Positions 37,413 through 50,961 are shown, counted from the first letter of the stretch. The stretch is DNA of 64,000 nucleotides from Nemopilema nomurai (GCA_003864495.1 ML133454.1:2251684-2315683), one strand, 5' to 3'. Notes: generated from the letters alone by a model not told the origin. Numbers and translations are program-made.

Positions 37413-40400
37413 TCTGCAAAGAACGTTGGTCTTGCTCAGAATTTCATGGACTCTTCTTTTCGCATGTTTTCAAAATCGTCTCAGTTCGTTATGACTCGTT
37501 TCGTTTGTATGTCAACTAAATTATGGATTCGCAGGCCCGTGGTCATAGAACTGTAAACGTTCAGTGTTCGTAGTTGCTGGATCTGGTGCAAGGCTGTTGT
37601 CAAAGACAACCTTCAAGGCTATGACATCCCCTAGTATTGGATTTATTTGTTCGCCAGTAGCAGCTAAGAGTTTTATTAGTTAATGATGGTATGGTTTTCA
37701 TTGTTTTGTTCTCTCAGTTAGTATAATACATGTATTTAGCTGAGGAAGTCTGAACTGAGGAGCACAGGGCGCCATCATCTGTCCTTCTACTCAACGAACG
37801 GGGCCCTTCTAAAGCCTTGCGATGCCTCATCAGTAACTAGAATCATAGGTAGATGGTGTTTGTCAACTTGTGTAACCTTGTGGCTATAAATATTGTTATG
37901 ACGTCTTTACCCGCCGTGTTTAGTATTCAGAATCATAAATTACAGGCTGTTGCAACTAGGATAGATTCGAACTCAAAATTTATATATAACGTTTTGAAGA
38001 CGGTGCATAGTTGGACTAAAATCGAAGATTTTCTCGGATAATAGCGAGAGTTCTCAAGTAAACCGTTTTCAGTTAAGCTTTTCGAGTGTTGAGAATGTAT
38101 TTTGGTCAACCCTCTGCCCAGTAGCAGAAAGTTTTTAGGAAAAGTTATTGAATAGGGGTGCGGCGATTTTGAAGACAGCATCAAGCAGGAACCGCGCGAA
38201 GCCCGCGGGACCTTCGATGTTAGCCTTTGGCAAACTTCGAATCAACGCGATAACCTTGCGTAGTCTATGATAAACCCTAAGTAATTTTAACCTAAAATCG
38301 TTTAATTGGAGATGAATATCGGAACATGTTGTTTGGACACTTTCTATCCAAGCTGGGGATCCGATAATTTGATTACCGTTAGTCATGCTAAACTGTGTCA
38401 TTGCCATGCACTTACCATGCCATTCGTGTGCAGTTATAGGTTACCAGGTATAATTTCTAGCCACCTGCCAACTTTGAATTGATCTGCTGCTGCCCTTTTC
38501 TTGATGACCCTGTCATTCTGTCGATTAGTGCTTCTCGGCTATTTATCTTAAACAGTCTGTCATAGAAATACAAATTTTATGAATACTTTGAGACTTCGTC
38601 ATGATTTCTCAATCTTAGCATAGGGCGATGACGTCAGTTAGTCGTAGATGTGTAAAAATGTTGGCTTTATTATCTAATGAGTCAATTCAATTTATCGTCC
38701 ATCATATTGCCTGTGTTATTTCTCAGTTTCTGTTTGCCTTTTTCAATATTTGCATTCAATATGCACCAACTGGGCGTGCGTTTGTTAACAGTGACGTAAT
38801 AAGCACATAACTACTAAAAATGTTGCCGTCCAGGGCAGAGACGAACTAAAGGAAAAGCGCAACCATTTATCATGCCATTTACCATTACCATTTATCATTC
38901 TAAGTCCAAGTAGCTTTTTCCGAAAGTGAAGAAGCACTCATTTTCAACTCTAGGAATTCACTTGTAAATTGAAAAGTTCATCTTTAAATACAAAGTTATC
39001 TATTAAATACCCTATTGATCAAGTAGTTGCTAAACTTGCTGTGACACGCAAACGTTCAGTAAAAGTCGCAATCATTGGTAGGAGGAAAAGTTTTGAACAC
39101 ACGTCATTCTAAAGCTTGTTTCTATTTACAAACTTTTCTACTTCCACGTTCCCTGAAAAATGTTTTGCTCTACAAGAAGGGGGCATGCCAGGTTCTACTG
39201 GCACTGAGTATTTCGCCTCCATCGTCAAATAGAACTTGTTGGCTCAGTTTTTCACGAAAAGCTCCGACTTTGGTTATCTCTTTTTGGGAAATTTTTCTAC
39301 TGAATAGAGGTTGTAGCCTCGTTGCCGGGATTTGGGCGTTCGCAAGGCACCACATCAACCACATTCTTTCTTGGACTCACGTGGAAAGGCAACCGAGAAG
39401 TGAGGATGCACGCGCAAGTGCTGTGAAAGATTGCGTCCGTTTAAAAGTAAGCAAATTATGTGATAGTTCAAAAATGATTATAAAAATTTGTCAAACTCGT
39501 GTAAAGGAAACTTGTTGACCCAAAGGGGTCCTTTTGGGCCCCAGTGTGGCAAATGCAGTTGGCATGCCTTGCGCAAGGCCTTAAATAATCGGGTACAATA
39601 TAATAACAGCAGGTCACTGGTTGTCGCATAAAGGTCTGTTGGTACTTGAGCATGGGATAACCTTCATTGTTTTGCAAAATTTACAGGCGAAACATCTGCA
39701 CAGGCACTAAGCTCAACTTGACCTCTGACCTCAGCGTTCAGTCGCAATTTTTTTAATTCCGATTGTTTGGTGTTGCAAATTCAGTTCATTTTATTTTAAA
39801 TTCCACTAAATGCAAAAGTTTCTACTAAAACAATGTGAACATTAATTAATAACAACATAAACTACAAATAACAATACAAACTGTAATAAAGACTTCAACA
39901 ATACAAACTACAAATACATACTTAAATAAACTATAAGTTATCAGCATAAGATTTGTATTTAGAGGAACTATTAAGGAACAGCTCTCTCAGTAGCTAAGCT
40001 AATCAAGGGGGGGGGAGCACCCCATATTAGGAAAAGTTTAGATAATAAATATAACTATGAATATAATTGTAAGTATAGTTGAGATGATTTCAAGAATGGC
40101 TTAGGTGAGTAACAAATCTGTTTTAATAGTTGTTTTCAAAAAAGAAAGCTTTGAGTCTCTGATGAAAGAGATTGACCGAAGGTGACTATTTTATGTCAAG
40201 GGGAATGTTATTTCAACACTTAGATCCATGGTACTGAATTGATTTAAGACCATATAGCTAAGTATTTTTCTGAGTCAAAAAGATATCACCCTTGCCTGCC
40301 TGCCGTGTACCATATTGATGAACAGATGCCACAGATTTATGGTTCGTTTTCTGCAAATACTTTTCAAATAGCTTATAAATATTATTGTTTAGAAAAACTA

Positions 40401-43400
40401 CTAAGAAATTTATCTTCCCCACCAGAGGCTGTTATTCAAAAGTGCTTATGTTTACGTGCACATTGTAGCACTTAGAAAAGAATTTTTATTAAGTGCCTTA
40501 TTGTGGCCCCATCGATAATCCAGTCTGTGTCGCATTTTTCCATTTTATGTTACAAATGTACAAAGCAAATTTTGTAGAATGTTTGAACAACAAGATGCTG
40601 CTCTTAGCTGCACTACAGGGTGTTTTCTGTTTTTAATACAGAAATAATTTCCAAAATATCTCATTTAAGCAAAGATGAGCTTTGTCATGTTTAAATGGTA
40701 TGGTTTGTGCTGTTCTGCCAAATTACTTTATACTTTCCTATTGTCGAATGTCTACTGTCTCCAGCATCCACATTCCTTTGTTAACTATGATCAGCATCAG
40801 GAGTCTTATTTCTTGTTCATATGTGCTGGATAAGTGCCAACCAGAAAATGAGAGTGCTATATTTTTTCACACCCCTGAAGAATGTTTCTTAGAGAGTAGC
40901 CTACATATTTTGTTAAAAGAATAAAATACTCTTAGATTAAAGAGTCTTAAAAATGTTCGATTTTGAGCCTAAGATTATTCTTAAATTATTCTTGCCCAAC
41001 ACAAGGTGAAAATTTGCCTTAACATCAAACAAAAATATCAAATCTGTTTTGATGTGTTGCTTTATCATAAATTACACACAGAGTGTCTTGTTTATTTGTG
41101 AACATCTACATACATATAGCGCTAATGTGACATGGTTTGCTTGGGGAGCAAACTCAAATTAAGGAGAAATGTTGGTCTTGATGGAGGTTGAGCCTGATGT
41201 TATTTTTGTTCTTATATTTCAGCAATTTTTAGCTTCAGTGTTCTTATAGATTTTTCCTTATTAAGAAAGTGTGCATACAACATTCTATTTGGGAATCAAT
41301 TCTGATTTTGGTTTTCATTGCTTATGATCCATCCAATGAAATAGAAATTGAATCACTTTATGCCAGACAACTAATAAACTCTTGGGTTGCTTACCCATCT
41401 TATTGTAAACAAGGACCATTTTTCTATTGAAACATAACCTGGAATAAAAATTGACCAAATGTATACTTTAAGCTGATTTCTGTAGGTATGATGTGATGAC
41501 TTTTCAACCAAAGAAACTAATGGTTAAATAAATTCTTGAAGTGGAAGTTGTCTTTGGCCTGAGAGAGTTTGGATTGTTGCTTATTCTTGGTCAAAGTTGT
41601 TCTAGAAAGACCAGAAGAAATTTTGCTATCTTGATATCCTTTCTAATTTTACTTTTACAGCAAGGCCTTGCTAAAATATATTGGGTGAGTCATCCTGCCT
41701 GAAGTGTAGAATGTATGAGTTTTTCATTGGCAGCCTGATTCAGAAGCCCATTTTAAAATACAACTAAGATGGTTCTGTTTTCTGTTACTTCCTAAGATGG
41801 TTAAACTTGAAAAGATTCAAATCACTAGTAGCTTTACCAACTGGGTAATTAAACTGTGCTATCAAAAGAAACATTTACATTGAAGCGAGTTCTCAAATCA
41901 AAAGTAAGGTGGGTAATCACTTGAGCATACTAGATACTGTAGAAGCCTAGACCTGTCACCAACATGAATTAGCTGACATTGGATTTTGACCTGCATATAT
42001 TATCATGTCATTCTGAATCCTTTTCAACTGCTGTGTCTAGGAACACATAAAATTCACTCATTTCTGTTGCATAAGAGAACAGTTGCAAAAGTCAAGTAAA
42101 AATTTGTGAACTGTGAATAACATTGGCAGACTGACCCAGCTGGAAGCATATTTTGAAAAGTTGTCTGTGTGAGTGGAAAACAAACTTTGGAAAGAAACAA
42201 ATTGACCTTGGTTAAACAGAAACAGGATATTAAGCTAAAATACCCACAGAAATGCTCATTTCTTGATACTAAGATGGCAAATCAAAAACCAGAATTAATA
42301 TAATTATTCTTAGAATTAACGTATATTTATCATGTGCAACAGTGCCCTTGATTTTTTATCACTCTCTGTGAAATAAACATTTAATCAAATGTTGAATTAG
42401 GAAATCAAAAGTACATGCATTCTTGAAGGATTTTATAAGTGTGTATGTGTCTAGAAACAAGCAACCACAATTTAAACTTATCAAGAGATTAGTGGTGACA
42501 TAATTTTAAAGTATGCAAGTTTTTAGGAATATGGTTCAACTGTTATGTGTTGTTTGAAATTTTTGTGGTGCAAAACATCTTTTCACAAATTTAATATTTG
42601 TTGTGAGTATTGTTTGTTTATTGGTTTATTGGTGTGTATAATTCATAGTGATCAAACTTATTTTTCATTTTATATTTTTTGAATCATTAACCAAGTAGAT
42701 TGTAAGCCTAATTTTTTTAAGAAATTGTATTTTTGATACAGAAATTGCCTCAGCGCCTTGAAAGAATCCTTGCTTTTCATAAATCATTGTTGGCTAGTCT
42801 CTGATTTAGAATGTTTTAAACAAATCAATTTTGCATTTTATTCATTTGGATATTATTCAATGACTGAAGTGCAACTTTAAAGTAAGAAATGGATAAGCAA
42901 TGTAACAAGCATTGCCAGGACCCTTTAAAAATCACAAATAATCAACAAAATTGACAAAAACTCCTGGTAAAGAATTGCTTTCTGTTTGTGTATTGGTAAA
43001 GCAGGCCTTTGTCATACCATTATCAGGTTTGTATTTTCTTCCTTCATTTGACCATGGTTAAGGCCATTCCTTTGTCACTTTCAAAGAGACCAATGTTTTA
43101 TAAAAATTGTGATCATTTTCATTAATAAAACTCTTTTGGTTGATGACAAAGCAAAAATTCTTCTCTTCAATGTGCACCTTGTATGCAAGATTTTGCAGTT
43201 ACCTAAATTTGGTCATAAGAATGCATTTTATGTTTTAATGCAAAACTTCTAGCCTAACCTTTCACAACCGCTTCAAATCTTGAAAGTCAAATTATGCAAA
43301 TTAGGACTAACTTCTGCCTACCACTTTTGCAAAATCAAATTTTATTAATTGATCTTTTCTCATTGTTCTTATTCCCAGAACTCAATAGTTTATAGGTTTC

Positions 43401-45022
43401 TTTACAGAATGTTGCCACCTAATTTTAGAGGTAAAATGGATCCTTAGAGATTTACATAATCTTTTAGGCCAAATTTCTCAAGTTTTTGTGTCCCTAAATG
43501 ATATTAAATTTCAAAGCATGTTGAAAGAATGACAAAAGTTATATTAAAATTACTTAAAATGAAGTCAAAAACTGAGATTTAGAGCAATCATCTAATTAGC
43601 CATTAGTGTTTTTAGATAGATTCAGATGTTGGTGGCTTTCAGAACTAAATGCTGCTGCAATAAGCAGTATTCTTTTGTTCTTTTTCATGGCAGTAACTCA
43701 TTTTCAGATAAGACTAAGTTGAGACAAACTTGAGTTCGCTGGCAAGGTAAAATACAGCTCTCTTGATAACCAGCTTTTTTATAGGTATTTGGTTGGCTAT
43801 TATCCACATCTTTGTTGTAATAACTTTTTTTCATAACATATGTTTTGTTTGCTTTATTTTTTTGCTTATTAGGACTGGCTGTTAGTTTCTTAAGCACCTG
43901 TCTTCTTTTATAACTATCACCTTATCTGTACAATAGGGTATCCCTGAGAATTTGTCATATTTGAAAGTATCTTCACCCATACTGCATCTAGATATCTTTA
44001 CCAAATATCTGGTTTGCTTTTTTGCTGGAAGGGTAATTTAATGTTAAGTCATCCAGAATTTTAGGAGGATGCAACCATACCTCATAGGTTTCTTGGAATT
44101 TGTACAAGCAATAGATATCATAGAAATTAGAGAATCCTGAAAATATGATCATCTGACTGCCAATGGTTCTTTAGTTTTACACCTTATTAGATTTAATTGG
44201 TTTTTGAGTAAGGAATCCAAAAAAGTATCAAGATACCCCATGGTGAACATTCTTTAAGCTGTTCATTAATCCATAAGCTTTTTACCTTATCACAAATAAC
44301 TTGAAGAAAAATCATGTGGTACTGTAGATTTTTTTGATTTTTTCTTTTTGAGATGATTATAAATACACATAACTTAATATTTTCCAAAGGTTGCGTTAAA
44401 TACAAACTTTATGCCTTCAAACTAAAAGAAATTTACAAAATATTTTTTAGACTCTACTCAGCAATTGCAATAACATAGGTTCCCCAACAAAAGTAAGAAA
44501 AAGGGGTCTTAGATGTTGAAGGGCTTGATGAAATAATATTGGTTTCACATCATGCTAAAATAGGACAAGGTTGTCATAATTTTATAAAATAGCTAGTATG
44601 GAAAATTTGGCATCATTTCCACTAGCACTTTTGACTGAAAAGTTATCCTGGAAAGTGAGATTGAAGACAGTCAGAAGAAAGAGATTTACATTTGTTCAGT
44701 TAGGCCATGAGAGCATAAGATTATCTTGTAAATAAACTGTTATGCTCTGTGGTTTTTTTAGAAAAAAAACAAACTACATATTCAAAGGTCGGATACTACA
44801 ACATCTTAAATAAGTTCATTGAGTCAACAGACAAACAAGTGCCATCGGATGCGAAGGTTTTCCTCAAAGCCACAGACATGAGGTCGACTATCGCTATATA
44901 TCAATTGCTATTTATAATTTCCACACGACTTTTCCATCTTGTATTTTCATCTTGCAGTGTAATAAAACATCATTTCTTTTTTCTGTTCTTGGGAAATGCC
45001 ATCAACTCAGTTTCTTTTCAAC
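37413..45022. other. GATAD2 3' UTR and 7.6 kb gene-poor region
   Basis: AT-rich sequence of even composition. A short G run lies near 40010. The only coding-like stretch is a 64-codon minus-strand ORF at 39170-39364, noted under findings. Nothing else can be supported. Confidence 0.55.
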
Positions 45023-45403
45023 CTAGAAGTCAGTCACTCTACCCTTTCGCTCCCAGTCGCCATATCTCGTCGGTTCGGGTCCAGTTGGTCCTCCAATCTC
45101 ACCAGTCGCTGGGTTTTTATCATCAGGAAACCTAGCGAAAGGATCTAATTTATCAGTGCCTTCGTTTATATTTGCAGGATCATTCTCAGATTTGTTCTTT
45201 TCTTCATCTGCTCCAGATTTTGACTGCGTCAGTGACTCTGGTCCGTTGGTGAAATGTCTATAACTTATCAGCTTATTAGAACATGTTGATTGCATATATC
45301 CAGGAAGTACTGGCACCACCTTTTGCATGCAACACTTTTCCACTGGCATCAATACCCTACCAAGTTTAATGGCCTGACCAAAGCCAACCCTTGTCCACGA
45401 CAT
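45023..45403 (-). CDS. SDHAF4: SDHAF4, succinate dehydrogenase assembly factor 4 (mitochondrial)
   Basis: SDHAF4 acts in the mitochondrial matrix, where it binds flavinated SDHA and promotes complex II assembly. The C-terminus is diagnostic: DPFARFPDDKNPATGEIGGP followed by TGPEPTRYGDWERKGRVTDF and a stop, almost identical to the human protein. I start it at the Met at 45401-45403 (MSWTRVGFGQAIKLGR), giving 126 residues with a basic, acid-poor N-terminus suited to mitochondrial import; human has 108. The frame stays open upstream to a Met at 45667, but that part is Gln/His-rich and looks like 5' UTR. A later Met (MPVEKCCMQK) at 45349 is an alternative. It is a single coding exon with no visible intron. 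A CRE-like TGACGT lies at 45499-45504, about 100 bp upstream. Function is secure from the C-terminus; the start is uncertain. Confidence 0.88.
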   Translation of the reverse strand: MSWTRVGFGQAIKLGRVLMPVEKCCMQKVVPVLPGYMQSTCSNKLISYRHFTNGPESLTQSKSGADEEKNKSENDPANINEGTDKLDPFARFPDDKNPATGEIGGPTGPEPTRYGDWERKGRVTDF

Positions 45404-47450
45404 TTTTGCTCTGCCCCTTATGCAATGAAAACATTGATGTTGTTGTTGCTGTTTTCCTATGGTCATGCTCCTTCGTTGTGTCCTTTCCTCTGATTTTGTG
45501 ACGTGTTGTGATAAGGAGACCCACAGCCGTGGGTTCGCAAGGGAGTGACTTTCCCTGCCTTTGACCACTGGTTGCAGCGGGGGCAAATTGTGCCCGAATT
45601 GAATAAATGAAAAATAAGTCAATATTTGCCACGCTTGTCGTTTACTCACAAGGATGCCCTTGCTCATGATATTGAAAGTCTTCTAACTGGAAACAGGTTA
45701 CACATTTAAAACTGTCTGCCACATTTTAAGTCAAAACTAATCATGCTCCCAAACCTAATCAAGGCTGCGTGTAATTCGTTTTTATTCAGGGTAGAGGGGA
45801 TTTCTCTTTGTATTCGTTTCAGGAATAAACAATGATATGGGAGCATGTAACTGCATTTCTCCTCTTGCGCGTATTACTAGCCCTTCCCTGTTTTTGCCTG
45901 CTATCAGCAAAAATCTTTGCATGTTCGATCAACGTTTTATGAAATCTTGCTAGTAATTAAATTTTATATCCCCAGGAATAAAGCAGGGAGATCTAGCTTT
46001 GTGGAGATAGCTTTGTTTATTACACACATTATGTTTTACCTCTCTCTTTCCATGCTTTTGATTATTTTGATGCCTTTCTTCCTATCAACAAACCAATATT
46101 TTTTGTTTTTGTTTCTTCTATATGTTATCAGGTAATGTCGCTAATTGCAATTGAACATTTTTCTGGAGTTCCCATCTACTCAACTTTCCGTTAATTAATT
46201 GCATTAACCTGCCTTTCAGATTTTTCAATCAAAAATTTGTCGTTGAGCTTTATTAGATTTGAATGTTTCAAGAAAACTTTTGATAAGATACTGGTGGTGA
46301 AACGTCTATCTTTTAACTCCAGTTGAATCCTTTCCCAGTTTTCTTGGCAGCTCATCAATTTACGTATAAGATTCCTAGTTAACCCTTTGTCCTTCCTTTT
46401 TTGTTCTAAAAGATCGTTCCTTTTTTAACAGGTGATGTTTCTCCTGTAAATTCCGCGTAGTATTTGCCCTCAAACATATTTATCCATACAAAATTTTTAA
46501 GTTCACACCCCTATGCCCAATGCTATAAGTCAGTGTTTTTTAGACTGTCCCGAAATGTAATTTCAAGATTTTCAAAAACACATTTTTTATAAAACTTTAC
46601 GTTCAAAATTTAAATTTTCAGTAATTTTGTCATTCTGTCTTAGAAATATGTGACCAAAATCTTAGGAGCTTTAAAGGAAGCAATATTCCAAAATGACTGT
46701 TTTTGTATATTTGATCTTAGAAAACCTCAGATGCTCAGTTTGGTTAATATTGTAAGTTAATGATAATTGTAAGTACATGAAATTTCCGAAATTCAATTCC
46801 AGGGGTACCTTAAAATGAACTATTCCTTCAAAAATTTGGGTCAGAGCTCAAAATAATTCAAGCTTGACTTGCATGGGATCGTAATTACCCCCTGGTTTGA
46901 TAAGAATATAGAGCAAAAAATTCGGAATATCACGGGAACAATTATTCCAAAGTAAAATTTATGATGATATGGCAATCATGTACAAATGTGATTGTAACAG
47001 GAATGCAGCCATACAACTACCGTTAACCCAATACGAAAATCTAAACTACCAAAATTTGTAGCATTAAAAAATCCGTTCATGTAAATAAAAAACAGGTTAC
47101 AATTTGGTTTGAAATATCTTGATTAAAAAGGTCTAATTGAATATCTAGCAAGAAGTAATTGAAAAAATTCCTCACACCGCCTCATTCTGAGACACCCAAG
47201 CATCGCTCCAATTATGTGTGAAAAACAGTTGGACTATCTCCTTAGTTGGTGCTCAGCAAGTAAAATGAATATACATGTATTTCGAACTACATATATTTAG
47301 AAATTAGCGCTTCTGGAAGGACTGCTTTATATATGAAATATTTCGCTTTTCAAATGGCATGATTCTTCCTAAAATGCTCCCATTCACTTTTTACACTTTT
47401 TATTAGAAAAAGGGAATAATTAAATCATAAAATAAAGTTTCCCAAATTGA
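45404..47450. other. SDHAF4 upstream region and gene-poor sequence
   Basis: Apart from the CRE-like motif at 45499-45504 and the probable 5' UTR up to about 45670, I see no feature. ORFs here are short and T-rich. Confidence 0.5.
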
Positions 47451-47464
47451 TTTATAATGATATT

Positions 47465-47893
47465 AAACAGATCTTAAATTCTCATAAATATCGACGAGAT
47501 ATTTCCATACTGACCGACTCCTTGATGAATTTCTAGGAAATCTAAAAGACCTTGGTACATTGGCAGCAAAGTCTGTTATCTGACATAGAAAGAAATGTTC
47601 TCTGTTGGAAGAATTACTCTACTGAACAAATGAAAGTTTTCTGTTTGAAATTGAATACCTCATTGGCAAGTGCTTCTAATCGAATAATTTTAAATTTAAA
47701 CGATAATAAGGGGCTTAGTTTACCAGCCTTTAAATTATTGGCAAGATATGCAAAAAAGCATATGATAAGTCATATAATATTTCTTCCCATTTATTGTTGG
47801 AATATTCAGATCCCTAGAAGCTCTCAACTTGGATCATTTTTGCAGTTAACCGAATATCAGTTTATGACGGGACCAAAAATACGGATTATTTAA
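47465..47893 (+). pseudogene. Unassigned coding-like fragment with one frame change
   Basis: The plus strand reads TDRLLDEFLGNLKDLGTLAA up to a stop near 47580 and then, in another frame, a Lys/Leu-rich stretch to 47891 (SDIERNVLCWKNYSTEQMKV, later LLARYAKKHMISHI). The change of frame in otherwise plausible protein suggests a decayed gene or mobile element. I do not recognise it. Both halves could be chance ORFs in AT-rich DNA. Confidence 0.25.
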
Positions 47894-48086
47894 TCTTTGG
47901 CCTGTAGACCAAATTAACTGGATTTACGTAAAAGTCATTTCTAAATTTATGATTTAAAGCTGTAAGTGTCAAACCAGCAATTTGAACAGTCTGGAAAAAC
48001 ACTGGCATAACCAATCCTCGCCTCCCTTTAATCCTAATTTATGATCAATGTAGACAAAGTGATTGTCTTCCTAAGAATTCTTTTTT

Positions 48087-50427
48087 GCTGCGTGCGTGAA
48101 GCAAGCTTCGATATTTTTCTAATAAAAACCTCCATTATATAAATGACCCCTAACTTCCATGTGGACGAATGCTTTAGATTTGAAATATTTCTATTAAAAT
48201 TCATACCAAAACCGAAATATTATCAGTTTCGTGCTGGGTTCCTTTTATTATTCTCTGTTTTCGTTTTTCTTGACATCATTTCTTTCTATAATATTTAATG
48301 GTCAAAGTTCTCCTTTTGTTCGTGCAATTTTCATCTTTTTATTGCAAACATGAACCCATAGCGTGACATAGCTCTCTCCATATTTTCCAAGCGCCTTTTG
48401 TGATCAAGCCTTGAAAAATGTGCTTTTTTGTCTAGCCCACTTTCATCACTCTAAATCTTCTTTTTACGATCAAGTCTCTCTTTTTCTTCCCTTTCGTTGT
48501 AAAAACAAACCTTGCAGGCTAAGTCACTGTTTTTATCTTGAATCTTGCAGTTTATGATCCTTGTTCATTGTTTGGAACTTTTATTTAAGAACAGATCAAT
48601 TTTTCATAGCTCCTGGGTTTCCCACTCTCTATTTGCGATTTCAGGGTTGCTAACTACATAGCTTTAAGTCGATCTAGGCCATTTGTCGAAATTTCCTGAT
48701 TTGTCGTCTCTTCTGTTTTCTACAACCATCGTTTTAACTTTTCAATTTAATTATAGGTCACCGAAACATGATTACCTTTATGCTAAGTTCTCGTTTTAAC
48801 TACTTGTGTGCCTTTTCTTGTTTCTGTCATTAGTTTTTACTTTCATTGTTTAACAGTTTTTACTTTATCATTCATTTGCAAACTTTGACCAAGCAGCTGC
48901 TTTATACGATCCCATTCATCCTTTGCCAGATTCGCCAGATTCTTATCGAACTTCCAGTGTTGGCCTTTTTGAGTATTTTATCATGAATCGTCATTGGTAT
49001 TCTTCTAATTCTATTCCTACAGCATCCCCCTTGAGGGGTTAATTTTTGTACCTTTCCATTCTAAGTCATGCCTTTCCTAGAAGAGCTCTATAAATATTTA
49101 TACTTACTCTCACATGTTGCCATACATTACAACATGCTTGTAAGAAGGTTTCGTTTCCCTTTCAGACCTCTTTTTCTTTCTCTCTGTATTGTGAATTGGC
49201 TTTTGTCGATATTTCCCTACGATAACCTCTTTGATTTATCATACGTTTATCTTCGTTTACCGTTTTGCCTTTTCAGATGTCTTTTTGGCTGAGCCATATT
49301 CAGTTTCATAGACCTAACAATTCCAAACCAAAAATTCTTTTCATTGTATTACAAGGTCTGCTGTTGCTTATCATGCATTTCGTAGCCCATCTTTTAGTTT
49401 TTGGACAAGTGTCTATTATAACTTTTATGGTAAAGTATTCCTTTTTTCTGGCAGGTTTCCATGTTATTTTGTTAGTGGTCTTGAATGCTCTACCATTCCA
49501 CAGTGATATTTCATTACTTGTTATCTTTTTGAAAGTTATGTATTAAGACTTGAAGGTGATAAATTTTGCTTCGTTTTCAAAAGACTTTGTCTACTGTTTC
49601 AGCCAAGGGGCTAAATCGTTAGAATGTAAGTGATGTCTAGAGATTGCTCCTTGAATAATGAATTTTGCAAATGAGAAGGACAATCTCCTGCGCAAGGCTC
49701 GGAGATCAGTTTTATAGTTTATTCAATTTTCTGAACCAAAGTACAAAGAGATGCCCATTTCAAGCATCTTTCCCTAGCAACAAAGCAACTTTACTAAATA
49801 ATTGAATTATTGTTTTATGTCTATGATGTCATGCTGCCATCTTGATGACTATGATTATGTCAGCTACAATTGATGCTTTCTTCGATTTAGATCCACTATT
49901 TCTTAAGTTATTTCCTTTGCACATATTTCACCTTTTAACATTATGAATGAATTCTTTGTCACTTGTTTGTGATGTCACTTATTTGAAGTCCCCTGCATCT
50001 AGTTCTTTTTATTGCCGTCATTTTTTCTAATTTCGTTACCGACTTTGGCTTTTATTAAAGAGAATTCAGTTTGGCCATTTGTTTTATTTCTGTTCTACGT
50101 CGTTGAGCGTGGGATCACTTTTCATTTTGTAACTGTCTTCACAGAAGTCCCATATCATTTTTGATTTTTCTGTGCACTTCCTAAAACGAATTGTTGCTGT
50201 CTGAAACCAATATGGCATTTGCTACACATCATGCATTTGTCATTTGTTATCATTATTTATTATTATTTTTTTATTTATTATGGATATTCTATTCTCTGAA
50301 GTACGTGTGTCACGGTTCTGATATAAAATTCTATTCATCAGCACCTGATATATGAAATATTGCTCACCTACATTTATGTTGTGTTGGCTTTAAGAATAAA
50401 GGCTAATCATAGCTTCACGCACGCAGC
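48087..50427. mobile_element. 2.3-kb block flanked by 16-bp inverted repeats, probable dead DNA transposon
   Basis: GCTGCGTGCGTGAAGC at 48087-48102 is matched by its exact reverse complement at 50412-50427. A further CTTCCT/AGGAAG pair lies outside each repeat (48067-48072 and 50439-50444) with slightly different spacing. The interior carries minus-strand coding remnants. The repeats look like terminal or subterminal inverted repeats, but I could not define exact ends or a target-site duplication. Confidence 0.45.
48340..49312 (-). pseudogene. Decayed Lys/Glu/Arg-rich minus-strand coding remnant inside the inverted-repeat block
   Basis: Reading downwards: VYETEYGSAKKTSEKAKR and a stop near 49255; RLS, stop, then GNIDKSQFTIQRERKR; about 48860-48975 GQHWKFDKNLANLAKDEWDR; and about 48340-48525 LACKVCFYNEREEKERLDRK, one stop, then LDKKAHFSRLDHKRRLENME. 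The last piece is nearly continuous for 60 codons. The composition resembles the charged proteins of some eukaryotic transposons, but I cannot name a family. Multiple stops and frame changes mark it as non-functional. Confidence 0.4.
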
Positions 50428-50887
50428 AATTTCGAATAAGGAAGTACGTAGGTGGGCTCCCAAAAAATACCGAAATCCAATAAAGAAGCGGACATTGGCT
50501 TCTTTTGGGACAAACTTTTATTAAATGAACAGCGAAAATTCAAGAAAAAGCCATGCTGATGCGACTTTAACATGTTTTGTCAATTTTAGACATCGTTTTG
50601 TGATAATGTCATATAGCGATTAAATAACTCAGTTTTAAAGGAACTAGGACAAGGTTTTCTTAATGTTGTTGAAAGGTTGTTCTTTAATATGTTGATGGGC
50701 GATGCCTCCAATTGACATTTGAATTTGTAAATGTTGGTTGGGAATATCTTTCTAACATAAACTTTGTGAGCGAAAAAGTTTTTTGTGTTAGCCACAAGTT
50801 ACTGGTGCGACAGATTAGATTATTTTGGTCGTTCATGCATTGGCAATAGGTCGAGCCAGCACTTAATTTATTCTCTTTTCTTTGCAG

Positions 50888-50961
50888 TCAAGGCGGGATG
50901 CCGAAAAAAAGAAAACAAACTCAAGTCTAAGAATGGAAATGATCTTTCGCAAATGAGATTG
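50888..50961 (+). other. Exon-like segment with good splice signals
   Basis: Bounded by a strong acceptor (TTCTCTTTTCTTTGCAG) and donor (GTAAGG). The 74-bp interior is open and Lys-rich (KAGCRKKENKLKSKNG). No neighbouring exon was found, so it may be a chance match or one exon of an unrecognised gene. Confidence 0.2.

Noticed and set aside
44749..45135. 128-codon plus-strand ORF
   Set aside because: Its 3' part is antisense to the conserved SDHAF4 C-terminus, and the rest is T-rich with no recognisable domain.
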